This document shows, piece after piece, positions 56,138-63,880 of a stretch of DNA of 64,000 nt. The stretch lies in assembly GCA_963576565.1 (NCBI GenBank), contig OY755040.1:81362821-81426820 (forward strand), written 5' to 3'. The DNA comes from Aspidapion aeneum (lineage: Eukaryota; Arthropoda; Insecta; Coleoptera; Brentidae). A program made the position numbers and the translations under genes. Within the stretch, counting starts at the first letter, position 1. The number at the start of each line of letters is the position of its first letter. The notes under the pieces were generated by a model. That model ran no database searches and was not told the DNA's origin. It worked only from the letters and a program-made list of their open reading frames with translations.

Positions 56138-56443
56138 ATGAATCGTTTGGAAGAACAAATTCACGATTTACGATTCTGGTTGTTTGAGAAGTCGGACGAA
56201 CTGATGGAGGGTGACCCGTCACTAAGAGATGTAGCTAGAGCAAATAATTTTATGGATGGTGTCATTCAATGCCAAATGTTTTTTATGGGTAACCAAACAC
56301 TTCAAGAGTTTTGTAAAAATATGAGATGGCTGAATTTGTTGTATCTTCTGAGGCCATTGGAAGATATTCCACTGGAGTTACTCTTTCCACCGCTCGATGA
56401 AGATGAAGATGAAGATAGTGGATTCAGAGAGAACGATGATTAA
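56138..56443 (+). CDS. Hypothetical 101-residue acidic protein
   Basis: ATG 56138 to TAA 56441-56443. The N-terminal 75 residues look helical (LEEQIHDLRFWLFEKSDELM, CQMFFMGNQTLQEFCKNM). The C-terminus is strongly acidic, with five Asp-Glu pairs from a GATGAA repeat. I do not recognise a family. An AATAAA at 56528-56533 may end the transcript. It is convergent with the integrase on the other strand, with 309 bases between the stop codons. Its intact frame and position suggest a real gene of the element. Confidence 0.5.
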   Translation: MNRLEEQIHDLRFWLFEKSDELMEGDPSLRDVARANNFMDGVIQCQMFFMGNQTLQEFCKNMRWLNLLYLLRPLEDIPLELLFPPLDEDEDEDSGFRENDD

Positions 56444-56752
56444 ATATAAGACATTTATCAAAAATGTGTATTTATAATTAGTTTATGGATTGTAGTATGG
56501 ATGTAGTTTTAAATTGATAAAAGCTGTAATAAAATATATTATAATAAGAAATGAAAAACTATTTTTTAATTGGATTTGTTTTATTGCAATATTATTTTTA
56601 TCTTATTTTTTTACAAAATTTTATAATAAAGTAACAATATTAGTATAAAACACAAAATAAATATATTATAAAAATTAAGGAAGTGTAAAAAACCTATATT
56701 GATTTTCATTTGATGTGAATTTTAAAAAATATATTAAAATTCAAATATTTTT

Positions 56753-57685
56753 TTAAACGATATCCGACTTATTTATCCATGAATTATGTCTATCTGTAAA
56801 ACCTAACCACTTAACAAAGTATTGCTCCAGTTTATTACACTTCCTTTTCTTAATAATTTTCTCCACTAAATATATTGATGGCACGCTGGTTTTCTGTAGC
56901 TCCATTTCATAAAAAGCACCAAGTATAGGTTCTCCGTCAAAACTTTCTATTTCATAAGTGGGTGGATTCGTTATATTTACTTTTACAATTTTAAATTGTT
57001 CCGCTGACCACGATGGTGTGTACCCTTTTTCAAAAATTGACTTATATTTGCTTATACGAACTACGTCTCCAACTTTGAATTTAATTTTTTTAGGTACCAT
57101 TTTTATATTTTCAAATGCGGTAATTCTAGTGGTGGGTTTCACATCAATTGGTCTCATTTGAATAGTTGTGTGAATTGTTTTATTATATTTATCAACAACA
57201 TCCTGTAAAATATGAAACCACTTATAGCTTCCTAATGTAGAGAATTCTTTATAAAGATTTGTTTTTAAAGTTTTGATTACTCTTTCCACAATGGCTGCCT
57301 TCTTTACACTATATGTGTGATAGTGATTTACAGACTTCTTTTTCATAAGTGCTTGGAAGTGTTTATTAAAAAATTCCGTTCCTTGATCAGATTGTATGTT
57401 ATGGGGGTAATAACCAGCTTGCTTAAAAACATCCCGCATTGCTGCACATATTTCAAGTCCTGTTTTATTTTTTATTGGTCTAGCCCAGACAAATTTAGAA
57501 AAGCAATTTATGCATACTAAAATGTATCTATACCCCAAATTATATTTTGATAATTGTTGTATTTCAGCTAAATCAATCTGCCATAGATCCTTAAAACCTT
57601 TTATTAGGGTTTTTCTTCGCAGGAAATTTTTTCTTGCAGGTTTATATAGCTCATTAACCACTTGAACTTTTTGCTCACTAGCCAT
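56753..57685 (-). CDS. Retroviral-type integrase with chromodomain (Maverick/Polinton)
   Basis: A 310-residue frame from ATG 57685. The core has Asp38 (DLWQIDLAEIQ), Asp100 (NIQSDQGTEFFNKHF) and Glu134 (KKAAIVERVIKTLK), the D-D-E set of rve integrases. A basic C-terminal segment (KIKFKVGDVVRISKYKSIFE) matches the SH3-like domain. The end (about 265-310, YLVEKIIKKRKCNKLEQYFV, then WLGFTDRHNSWI) is a chromodomain, which may bias insertion to modified chromatin. It inserts the element DNA into host chromosomes. No zinc finger is visible at the N-terminus, which is short. The frame is intact and the catalytic residues are present. It is the last gene of the minus-strand block, 77 bases after the fibre-like gene. 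Confidence 0.92.
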   Translation of the reverse strand: MASEQKVQVVNELYKPARKNFLRRKTLIKGFKDLWQIDLAEIQQLSKYNLGYRYILVCINCFSKFVWARPIKNKTGLEICAAMRDVFKQAGYYPHNIQSDQGTEFFNKHFQALMKKKSVNHYHTYSVKKAAIVERVIKTLKTNLYKEFSTLGSYKWFHILQDVVDKYNKTIHTTIQMRPIDVKPTTRITAFENIKMVPKKIKFKVGDVVRISKYKSIFEKGYTPSWSAEQFKIVKVNITNPPTYEIESFDGEPILGAFYEMELQKTSVPSIYLVEKIIKKRKCNKLEQYFVKWLGFTDRHNSWINKSDIV

Positions 57686-57762
57686 CGTTAAAATAAATAC
57701 TTTATTTTTTCAATTCAAATGGGTGTATGATATTCTATGCGTCCATCTGACCAAATTATTGG

Positions 57763-58149
57763 TTACAAAGCGGATTCAAGTGGCTGATGTTTCAAAACTT
57801 TTCTTTCTATGGCACTCAATCTCCCATGTAAATTTAACAATAGTTTACCACTTGTCGATTGTTGCGTTTTTATTTTTTCTAAATTGGTTCTTACTGCATC
57901 AACAGATTCTGCTATAGCTAGCTTTAGTTCTTCAACTAGTTTGTTTATACGATTTTCCAGAAATTCTAGATTGATAGCGTCTTTATGATCTACAGCATCT
58001 GCTATATTACATAAACGTTTGTTCTCAATGTCGAAATCATTTTTAGCGGTCAACTTAAAACCATTACCCTTCAATCCTTTTATATATGTAATTTTGGAAG
58101 TTTTTTTTATACGACCAAACTTGTCAATCGTGTTCTTTACACCTCCCAT
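57763..58149 (-). CDS. Fibre-like coiled-coil protein (Maverick)
   Basis: Start chosen at ATG 58149 (MGGVKNTIDKFGRIKKTSK), because the 12 upstream residues are hydrophobic and not like the family; a start at 58185 is possible. After a basic segment comes GNGFKLTAKNDFDIENKRLC, an N-x-D-x-x-N-K-R-L-C-N motif seen in phage-tail and fibre-like proteins and in Maverick proteins. From residue about 70 it is a long coiled coil (INLEFLENRINKLVEELKLA). An N-terminal MGG could be modified. A role as a virion surface or linker protein is inferred from resemblance and position, not shown. Confidence 0.65.
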   Translation of the reverse strand: MGGVKNTIDKFGRIKKTSKITYIKGLKGNGFKLTAKNDFDIENKRLCNIADAVDHKDAINLEFLENRINKLVEELKLAIAESVDAVRTNLEKIKTQQSTSGKLLLNLHGRLSAIERKVLKHQPLESAL

Positions 58150-58195
58150 GTTAGATAGTAACTGAACAATATATGCTACAATCAAAAAGTGAGTC

Positions 58196-59294
58196 CTAAT
58201 ATATAACCCCTTCTTCTCTCAATTCTTCAATTATAGACAAAATTTCACCATCATGACCAGTATGCCCAGCCATTTTTGAGCTCCATAATAATCGCAAGCG
58301 ACTAACTAATTCTTTAGCAGTATTCCAATATACATAGTTTACTTTATTATTATTGAATTTTTTGAGATTTGAAATTTTATTTCTGGTAATACCAGAACCT
58401 TCTTTACTTCTGCCATGTTTCGGTGTTAGAAGTGGTTTTATAAAATTTGTAAATTTTACAGATCGGCTGGTATTTACCCCATATATTTTATTATATTCAT
58501 TGTAATAGGCATTTGACAAATTAAGTATTTGCTTATAATCGCTGAGTGCTTTTGGGTTAATGTCACCAATGTTTGACACACTTGGTTTTTTAAAAAATAA
58601 CAAATCGTATAAATCACGATGAGCAGAAAATGCCCCAATCATATTTTTTTTTACGCCAAAGAGTTATTAGTTTATCTGGAAATTTTATTGTAGCATTACC
58701 TATCTGAAAATTATCATTGTTGGAATTGTACCTAACACCATATATGGTGTCATAGATAGATGGGTTTGATTTAAGCCCCTCCATATAGATTGTAGATATA
58801 GAATTTAAATCTTCCCCAATATCTTGTCTCAGTGATGCATCCATAGCTTCATTGTTGACACTCTTTTTAGGTGATAAATGAGAACTTGCATCTGCATTAA
58901 ATGATTTTTGACTTTGATTAGAGTATGAGGATATTGGTGTATCCGGCAAGGGTGGTGAAGCTGAGAGGTAAGATCCATGATGAGATTTATTTCCACCATC
59001 ACCATCTTCCGAATCATCAACCATAACATTGGCTGCAACTCTCTTTGCTTTTTTTGCTTCCACAGCTATCAAAGGTGTTGCTATATTACTACTTGTCCTT
59101 TTTACAATTGCTGCATTTTTAAAATTTTCTGAAATTTTTGATAATGGTTTTGAGATGGGTTCATAAAATTTCTCAAGATTTGTTTGATTTTGCGACTCTT
59201 CATTTTTTAAAAATTTAAATTTTGTTCTTACTGCATCAGTCATAGCAACAAGATCACGTTTTAAATCGATCGATCGATCGATCGAATTTGACAT
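58196..59294 (-). pseudogene. Conserved Maverick protein of unknown function, frame offset at an A9 run
   Basis: Start at ATG 59294 (MSNSIDRSIDLKRDLVAMTD). The first part is low complexity, with a Ser/Pro-rich middle (SASPPLPDTPISSYSNQSQ). Then comes a conserved block (YDTIYGVRYNSNNDNFQIGN, TIKFPDKLITLWRKK). The frame ends near 58614. The continuing block (AHRDLYDLLFFKKPSVSNIG, VYWNTAKELVSRLRLLWSSK) is in another frame from about 58642 to 58196. The offset is one base at the run of nine A (58644-58652). This looks like the structural protein of unknown role found in insect Mavericks. The offset may be an indel, an assembly error or, less likely, programmed slippage. Confidence 0.72.
59265..59284 (+). 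repeat. (ATCG)5 microsatellite inside a coding start
   Basis: Five perfect ATCG units just after the start codon of the minus-strand gene, encoding the alternating S-I-D-R-S-I-D. Confidence 0.9.
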
Positions 59295-59359
59295 ATTTAC
59301 AAATAAGATGTTTGCAGTTGTTCGTTCTAAAAGCAACTAAAGTTGTTGCTACACATTTA

Positions 59360-60049
59360 TTAAACATATATGTAACTATCAAATCCTTTTCTATATCTGC
59401 CATTGTTTAAATCTGCATCTTTAACAATAACTAGAAAACCATATTTATCGTCCCAACATTTTCCACAGATTTCTTGAAACTTAGTAAAAGTAAAGTCTGG
59501 AGAAACGTGATCTGAAAAAATATGTCGCAGATTCATTTCATCTTGTTTAAATACTATTGTGAAATTTGAATTATCTCGAACTAGCTGTTTTGGTACTCTA
59601 GAGTAAGTCTGTGCTAGGTAAAAACAATCTATATTTTTATGCCTCCCCATACTGTAGTATGATTTTATTACACTCTGACCATCGCAAATTACATCATCGA
59701 AAATAAATATCGAATTTGGTTTTGCCTCAAATGGTGGTATAACGCAGGATGTATCATTAAATGTGTAGTATCCAAGCCCCTCAATTGGCGATAAAATTTG
59801 CCTTAAAAATTCATATTTTGATTGAAACAATGATTTGGAGTATATATATACATTTTCAAATTTTAATCCTAGTGGGTGTGTAATAAGAGTGATAAGCACA
59901 TTGGTTTTACCACAATTTGATGGCCCAATTATTAATCCACGTATGGAATTGGGTAGTAAAGATCCATGACGTTGATATGTAATACCACAACCCGTCTTTT
60001 CATCCCAATTTATAATTGAGATTCTGTCTTGTTGCTGCACTATGCGCAT
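59360..60049 (-). CDS. A32/FtsK-HerA-type genome-packaging ATPase
   Basis: A 229-residue frame from ATG 60049. Walker A is IIGPSNCGKTN (residues 40-50, Lys48). Walker B is NSIFIFDDVICD (about 112-123, Asp118/Asp119). A later segment KNIDCFYLAQTYSRVPKQLV carries the Gln of the sensor region. This is the packaging motor ATPase of Maverick/Polinton and NCLDV-like viruses, which drives DNA into the capsid. Length matches the small Maverick versions. It is divergent from the PLA2 gene, with 60 bases between their start codons. Confidence 0.93.
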   Translation of the reverse strand: MRIVQQQDRISIINWDEKTGCGITYQRHGSLLPNSIRGLIIGPSNCGKTNVLITLITHPLGLKFENVYIYSKSLFQSKYEFLRQILSPIEGLGYYTFNDTSCVIPPFEAKPNSIFIFDDVICDGQSVIKSYYSMGRHKNIDCFYLAQTYSRVPKQLVRDNSNFTIVFKQDEMNLRHIFSDHVSPDFTFTKFQEICGKCWDDKYGFLVIVKDADLNNGRYRKGFDSYIYV

Positions 60050-60109
60050 TTTTATATGAACTATCTTTTAGTATTTAAGCTGACTTGTATTTATATCAAA
60101 ATCAGTTCG
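60050..60109. promoter_or_regulatory. Divergent promoter between ATPase and PLA2 genes
   Basis: Only 60 bases separate the two ATGs. For the plus strand, TATTTATATC lies near 60090 and a TCAGTT initiator-like site at 60103-60108, just before ATG 60110. For the minus strand, CATATAAAA lies directly before ATG 60049. Confidence 0.5.
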
Positions 60110-60925
60110 ATGTCATCTATCAACAGAAAAAGTTCAGTAAAAAAGGGGCGAGGCGTATTTATTTCACTTTTAAATAAACTTCCTGTAGAATTACACATCC
60201 CGGGTTATCAATATTGTGGTCCTGGAACTAAACTAAAGACAAGATTAGCGAGAGGTGATCCTGGAATAAATGCACTAGATAGAGCCTGCAAAAAACACGA
60301 TATTAGTTACTCTATTAATTTGGATAATTTAGAAAAAAGACACAAATCTGATCGCGAACTAGAAGAAAGTGCGTGGCAAGTTCTTAAATCAAAAGACGCT
60401 GGAATAAAAGAGAAGGCTGCTGCTTACTTTGATACAAATTCAATGAAAGTTAAGCGAAGATTTGGAATGGGGTTAAAAAAGATAAAATCGAAAACTCGAA
60501 AGGTGGCTTTTGGGTCTGCGATACGTCGAAACGTTCAAACAAAAATTAAATCGATCTTGAATCAAAATAAGGGGAAATATCAAGATATTTCAAAAATTAC
60601 AAAAATTGCTTTGATCGCAGCGCGTAAGCATTTAAAAGCTTCTGGTGGAAAAAAGAAGATTAAAACCCCAAGAGTAATTCCCATTCCTAAAATGGGGGGT
60701 ATTTTACCTCTAATACCAATTTTTGCGGGGTTATTCGCCCTAGGATCATTAGCGGGTGGCGCTGCTGGTATAGTTAAAGCAATAAAAACCGTTAATCATC
60801 TTAAAAATAGTGTTACTGGTGTTAAAAACTCTCAAATGCTTGTAGAAAGTAAAAAAGGGGGAGGTTTATACTTAAAACCGTATCGAACTGGGTTAGGACT
60901 TTATTTAACAAATCCAAAAAACTAG
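60110..60925 (+). CDS. PLA2-domain virion protein (parvovirus VP1u-type phospholipase A2)
   Basis: Start chosen at ATG 60110 (MSSINRKSSVKKGRG), because the 27 upstream residues do not resemble the family. The PLA2 calcium loop is GYQYCGPGTKL (Tyr35, Gly37 in this numbering), and the catalytic pair is in DRACKKHDISY (His63, Asp64, Tyr67). A basic middle follows, then a hydrophobic GLFALGSLAGGAAGI (about 200-225) and a repeated GLYLKPY/GLGLYL tail. The LAGG-A pattern resembles adenovirus-protease cleavage sites. PLA2 would breach endosomal membranes during entry. The frame ends with TAG at 60923-60925, directly after the slippery A AAA AAC; see the frameshift site. Confidence 0.9.
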   Translation: MSSINRKSSVKKGRGVFISLLNKLPVELHIPGYQYCGPGTKLKTRLARGDPGINALDRACKKHDISYSINLDNLEKRHKSDRELEESAWQVLKSKDAGIKEKAAAYFDTNSMKVKRRFGMGLKKIKSKTRKVAFGSAIRRNVQTKIKSILNQNKGKYQDISKITKIALIAARKHLKASGGKKKIKTPRVIPIPKMGGILPLIPIFAGLFALGSLAGGAAGIVKAIKTVNHLKNSVTGVKNSQMLVESKKGGGLYLKPYRTGLGLYLTNPKN

Positions 60926-60947
60926 TAAAGCCCTTACCAGCAAGGGC
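60916..60947 (+). promoter_or_regulatory. Candidate -1 ribosomal frameshift site (slippery heptamer, spacer, hairpin)
   Basis: AAAAAAC at 60916-60922 is read as A AAA AAC in the PLA2 frame, with TAG as the next codon. A 7-base spacer (60923-60929) leads to a 6-bp stem GCCCTT/AAGGGC (60930-60935, 60942-60947) with loop ACCAGC. Loop bases could pair with GTTGGT at 61003-61008 (one G-T) to make a pseudoknot. A -1 shift enters the protease frame at CTA 60922. A one-base indel at the A-run is the alternative. Confidence 0.65.
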
Positions 60948-61311
60948 ATTATCAAATATTGATTTGGAAAGATATGCAAAACAATATCAAATTGCAAATT
61001 TCGTTGGTGTATTTATGAGAGATAGTCTTCCTAAAAGTGGACATCGCAAAACTGAATCGGCCATCATAAACTTAGACAGTGTAAATGGACCAGGAACACA
61101 TTGGGTTGCCTACAGAAAGAAAGCTAGAAAAGTAATTTATTATGATAGTTTTGGAAACTTACCCCCACCTTTGGAATTCATAGAATACATGTATAAAGGA
61201 TGTAATTATGCCACAGAAATTTGGTATACATATAAAAACCAACAAAAATTTAATACAGTATATTGTGGTCAGCTGTGTCTACAGTTTCTCTTAAAAAATA
61301 ACTTATTTTAG
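60922..61311 (+). CDS. Adenovirus-type cysteine protease (-1 frame of PLA2 gene)
   Basis: The conserved protein begins before any ATG in its frame: PLPARALSNIDLERYAKQY follows from 60931, and the only ATG before the catalytic region is 61015. Catalytic His is in GPGTHWVAY, the Asp in VIYYDSFGNLPPP, and the Cys in YCGQLCLQFL, with the Gln before it, in the order His, Asp, Cys of adenain-type (C5) proteases. Expressed as a PLA2-protease fusion by frameshift, it would sit in the particle and cleave Gly-Gly-type sites in capsid precursors. It ends at TAG 61309-61311. A short form starting at 61015 cannot be excluded. Confidence 0.85.
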   Translation, partial: LVKPLPARALSNIDLERYAKQYQIANFVGVFMRDSLPKSGHRKTESAIINLDSVNGPGTHWVAYRKKARKVIYYDSFGNLPPPLEFIEYMYKGCNYATEIWYTYKNQQKFNTVYCGQLCLQFLLKNNLF

Positions 61312-61326
61312 TAGTAATTTTAAAAA

Positions 61327-61713
61327 ATGAATCGAAATAATTCCGAAAGTGAGTATGCAAAACTAAAAAAAATGTATAAATCACTAAAAGCATTTAGCAA
61401 TGCAAAAAGTTTGCTACCGATGACGAGTGACGAACTATGTGGTTTACCTAAAGAAGTAATGATAGCATGTGCACCAAACGAAATAGCTTTGGTGTGGGAG
61501 AAGTTGCCAGAAGAAGTTAAAGAAGACATTGATATTTTAAAATATCAGTATTGCTACGACCATTACTCTACAAACAACTCTAACGATCAAATTGATGGTC
61601 CACCACCAAAAAAAATATTTTGTTGTATATGTAATGCAAACGGCTCAAAAGTGTCTAAATCTGAGGAAATTGTAGATTGTGACATTATATCCAGTTGTTG
61701 TAAGACACAGTAA
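61327..61713 (+). CDS. Hypothetical Cys-rich protein, 128 residues
   Basis: ATG 61327 to TAA 61711-61713, 15 bases after the protease stop. The N-terminus is basic and helical (EYAKLKKMYKSLKAFSNAKS). A middle segment with DELCGLPKEVMIACAPNE and LPEEVKEDIDILKYQYCYDH is followed by a Cys-rich tail (FCCICNAN, then VDCDIISSCC). I do not recognise the family. It lies in the virion block, so a structural or assembly role is likely but inferred only from position. Confidence 0.6.
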   Translation: MNRNNSESEYAKLKKMYKSLKAFSNAKSLLPMTSDELCGLPKEVMIACAPNEIALVWEKLPEEVKEDIDILKYQYCYDHYSTNNSNDQIDGPPPKKIFCCICNANGSKVSKSEEIVDCDIISSCCKTQ

Positions 61714-61718
61714 AAAAA

Positions 61719-62444
61719 ATGTCTTATACTTTTACATTAAGTGGTTATTCAAGTATTTTAAGTGCCAACTTCTATCCTCCTATAGAGACAAACAACAGAG
61801 AAAAATATGGACTGGGTCTTATAGGATTTTATTCATATAATTCAATTTTTAACATAGATGAAACTAACAATTGTTTTGGATTTAGTAAGCCAAACTGGGG
61901 AGGGCCAGTAATGTTAAAAATACCTCCTGGTGCATACGAAATAACCCAAATACATGATGCAATGCTTAAAGCTCTTCAAAAAGGTGCAAAAGAACTAGAT
62001 GAAAATATTTTTAGCTTACGTGCAAACAATAGCACTTTGAAATGCGAAATTAAGTCAAAGTATGTACTTCACTTTAAGCACTACAACTCAATTGGACAGT
62101 TGTTGGGATTTGCAAATGAAGAGCGACTAAAGCCCAATGAGATTCATGAATCTTCAACAATAGTTGATATTACAAAAGTTCGCATTATAAGAGTAGATTG
62201 CAATATAACAACCGGTGCATATTTAAATTCAGAACAGGCGCACTCTATTTATGAATTTGACATTGATGTGGAACCTGGGTATAAGCTAACTAAAGAACCA
62301 ACAAATATCATTTATATGCCAATTCAACCAGAGGGTCGTCAGTTTATCGACAACATTACACTAAGGATCGTGGATGATAGAGGAAAGCTCATTAATTTTC
62401 AAGGAGAAAAAATAATTGTTAAATTAGAGCTTAAAAGGTTATAA
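61719..62444 (+). CDS. Minor capsid protein, penton-like single jelly roll
   Basis: A 241-residue intact frame, 5 bases after the previous stop. The N-terminal LSANFYPPIETNNREKYGLG and the KIPPGAYEITQIHDAMLKAL segment match the minor capsid (penton) proteins of Maverick/Polinton elements. The rest is beta-rich (ILGFANEERL-like and HSIYEFDIDVEPGYKL, FIDNITLRIVDDRGKLINFQ). It would occupy the five-fold vertices. No lesions are seen. It overlaps no other gene and precedes a small basic protein and the major capsid gene. Confidence 0.85.
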   Translation: MSYTFTLSGYSSILSANFYPPIETNNREKYGLGLIGFYSYNSIFNIDETNNCFGFSKPNWGGPVMLKIPPGAYEITQIHDAMLKALQKGAKELDENIFSLRANNSTLKCEIKSKYVLHFKHYNSIGQLLGFANEERLKPNEIHESSTIVDITKVRIIRVDCNITTGAYLNSEQAHSIYEFDIDVEPGYKLTKEPTNIIYMPIQPEGRQFIDNITLRIVDDRGKLINFQGEKIIVKLELKRL

Positions 62445-62449
62445 CGAAA

Positions 62450-62650
62450 ATGGGTTATTGTTTTGATCATCACAGCTATCCAGTGTCGCAAAAAAAAGAT
62501 GTTAAGACTTATATTCCAAATAAAAACCGATGCAGAAGCAGTAGAAAAACCATTCATGTTAAAGACTTGTCAAGAGAAAGATCTAAATTGTCCACAGAAG
62601 AAAAAGTGTTTTTGAAATCACTTGGTTTACATCTAAAAAAAACTGTTTAA
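62450..62650 (+). CDS. Small basic protein, 66 residues
   Basis: ATG 62450 to TAA 62648-62650. It has 5 bases to the penton gene and one base to the capsid gene. Rich in Lys, Arg and Ser, with a His-Ser-Tyr N-terminus (MGYCFDHHSYPVSQKK). No family recognised. The tight spacing and intact frame support it as real; a DNA-associated core role is a guess from the charge. Confidence 0.45.
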   Translation: MGYCFDHHSYPVSQKKDVKTYIPNKNRCRSSRKTIHVKDLSRERSKLSTEEKVFLKSLGLHLKKTV

Positions 62651-62651
62651 A

Positions 62652-63880
62652 ATGATTTCAACTAGTGAAAAGTTAGAAGCATTTAATGAACCAATTTTTG
62701 AGAATTCAATTATAAGTCTGGAAGAGCATAGTTATAAACCCTATGGAACACCATCTTTTAAAAACTCAGATGAAATTCGTATCCCAATTCAATTTCAAGA
62801 TCTAATTTTGGATGTTTCCGAAAGTTATATTTATATAGAAGGAAAGTTTACACCAAGTAATGCATCTAAAAGATGCTACTTATCAAATAATGCTCTTGCT
62901 TTTTTATTCGAAGAAATTCGGTATGAAATGGGTGGTGAACAAATTTGCGTTGTTCGAAAACCAGGAATTACTTCAGCACTAAAAACCATTGTTTCATTTG
63001 GAAGTAGTCAAGAAAAGCTTCTTTCAACATACGGTTGGGGTTTAACAGAAGCCAATCAATGCATATTGGACAAAACAAGTCATGTATTTAGTGGAAGACT
63101 CCCATTAAAATACTTGATGGGATTTGCAGAGGACTATAGAAGGGGCATTTTTAATCAAAAACAAGAACTGATTCTCGTAATAGCTCACACCTTCAATAAT
63201 TGTTATATTGGTGAAGTTGATGCGGAAATCTCCATAGATAAAATCGAATGGAAAATCCGGCACATAATTCCAGAGGATCGTCAAAGGATTAAAATTCTAT
63301 CTAAAAATTAATAAGGGTGGTAATAATGTTAATATCAAAGCTGCCTATCGCATGTGGGACCTATATGAACTGCCTCTTCTTCGGGGCACAGCTTCTGATA
63401 CGTGGGCAGTAAGAAGTAGTACGAATTTGGAAAAAACCACGATACATTATTATTGGATTTCAAAAGACTGAAAATTGCAATGCCAGAGACAAAGATGCCA
63501 CAGAATTTATCTCTGCTGATTTGGCTGATATTAGATTATATATTAATTCGATAGTTTTCCCCTATGAGAGGTGGAGTCTCGATTTTTCAAAAAGATTATG
63601 CGGTCCTGCCTACTATGCATATCAAAATTTTCAAAGCAGTTACTATGGAAAAACATGTAATGAACCAATGCTTGATTTAAATAGTTTTATTCAAAACCCA
63701 TTAATTGTTATTGATGTTTCGCATCAACAAGATTCAATAACCTCATCAACAGTGGATATTAAATTGGAATTTAACACCAGAAAATCTAAATTTCCAAATG
63801 ATGTAAAAGTGTATGCTTTACTTATTCATGATTCCCTAATTTCCTATAATATTCTAAATGGTACTGTAACAAGGGGTTAA
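62652..63880 (+). pseudogene. Major capsid protein, double jelly roll, two frame offsets
   Basis: ATG 62652 gives 219 residues: a first jelly roll (EEHSYKPYGTPSFKNSDEIR, FEEIRYEMGGEQICVVRKPG) typical of the hexon-like capsid protein of Maverick elements. The frame stops at TAA 63309-63311, continues in a second frame (RMWDLYELPLLRGTASDTWA) and from about 63437 in a third (ending 63880). The shifts are one base each, at A-runs 63303-63307 and 63431-63436. The last part includes DIRLYINSIVFPYERWSLDF and TVDIKLEFNTRKSKFPNDVK. The gene as assembled cannot make one protein; if the offsets are sequencing errors it may be intact. It would form the capsid shell. Confidence 0.85.

Noticed and set aside
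56753..57685. Integrase of an LTR retrotransposon
   Set aside because: It stands alone without RT or gag, carries a chromodomain and is flanked by packaging and capsid genes, so it belongs to the Maverick element.
63303..63436. Programmed frameshifts in the major capsid gene
   Set aside because: The two A-runs lack the slippery heptamer in the right frame and a following hairpin; indels or assembly errors fit better.
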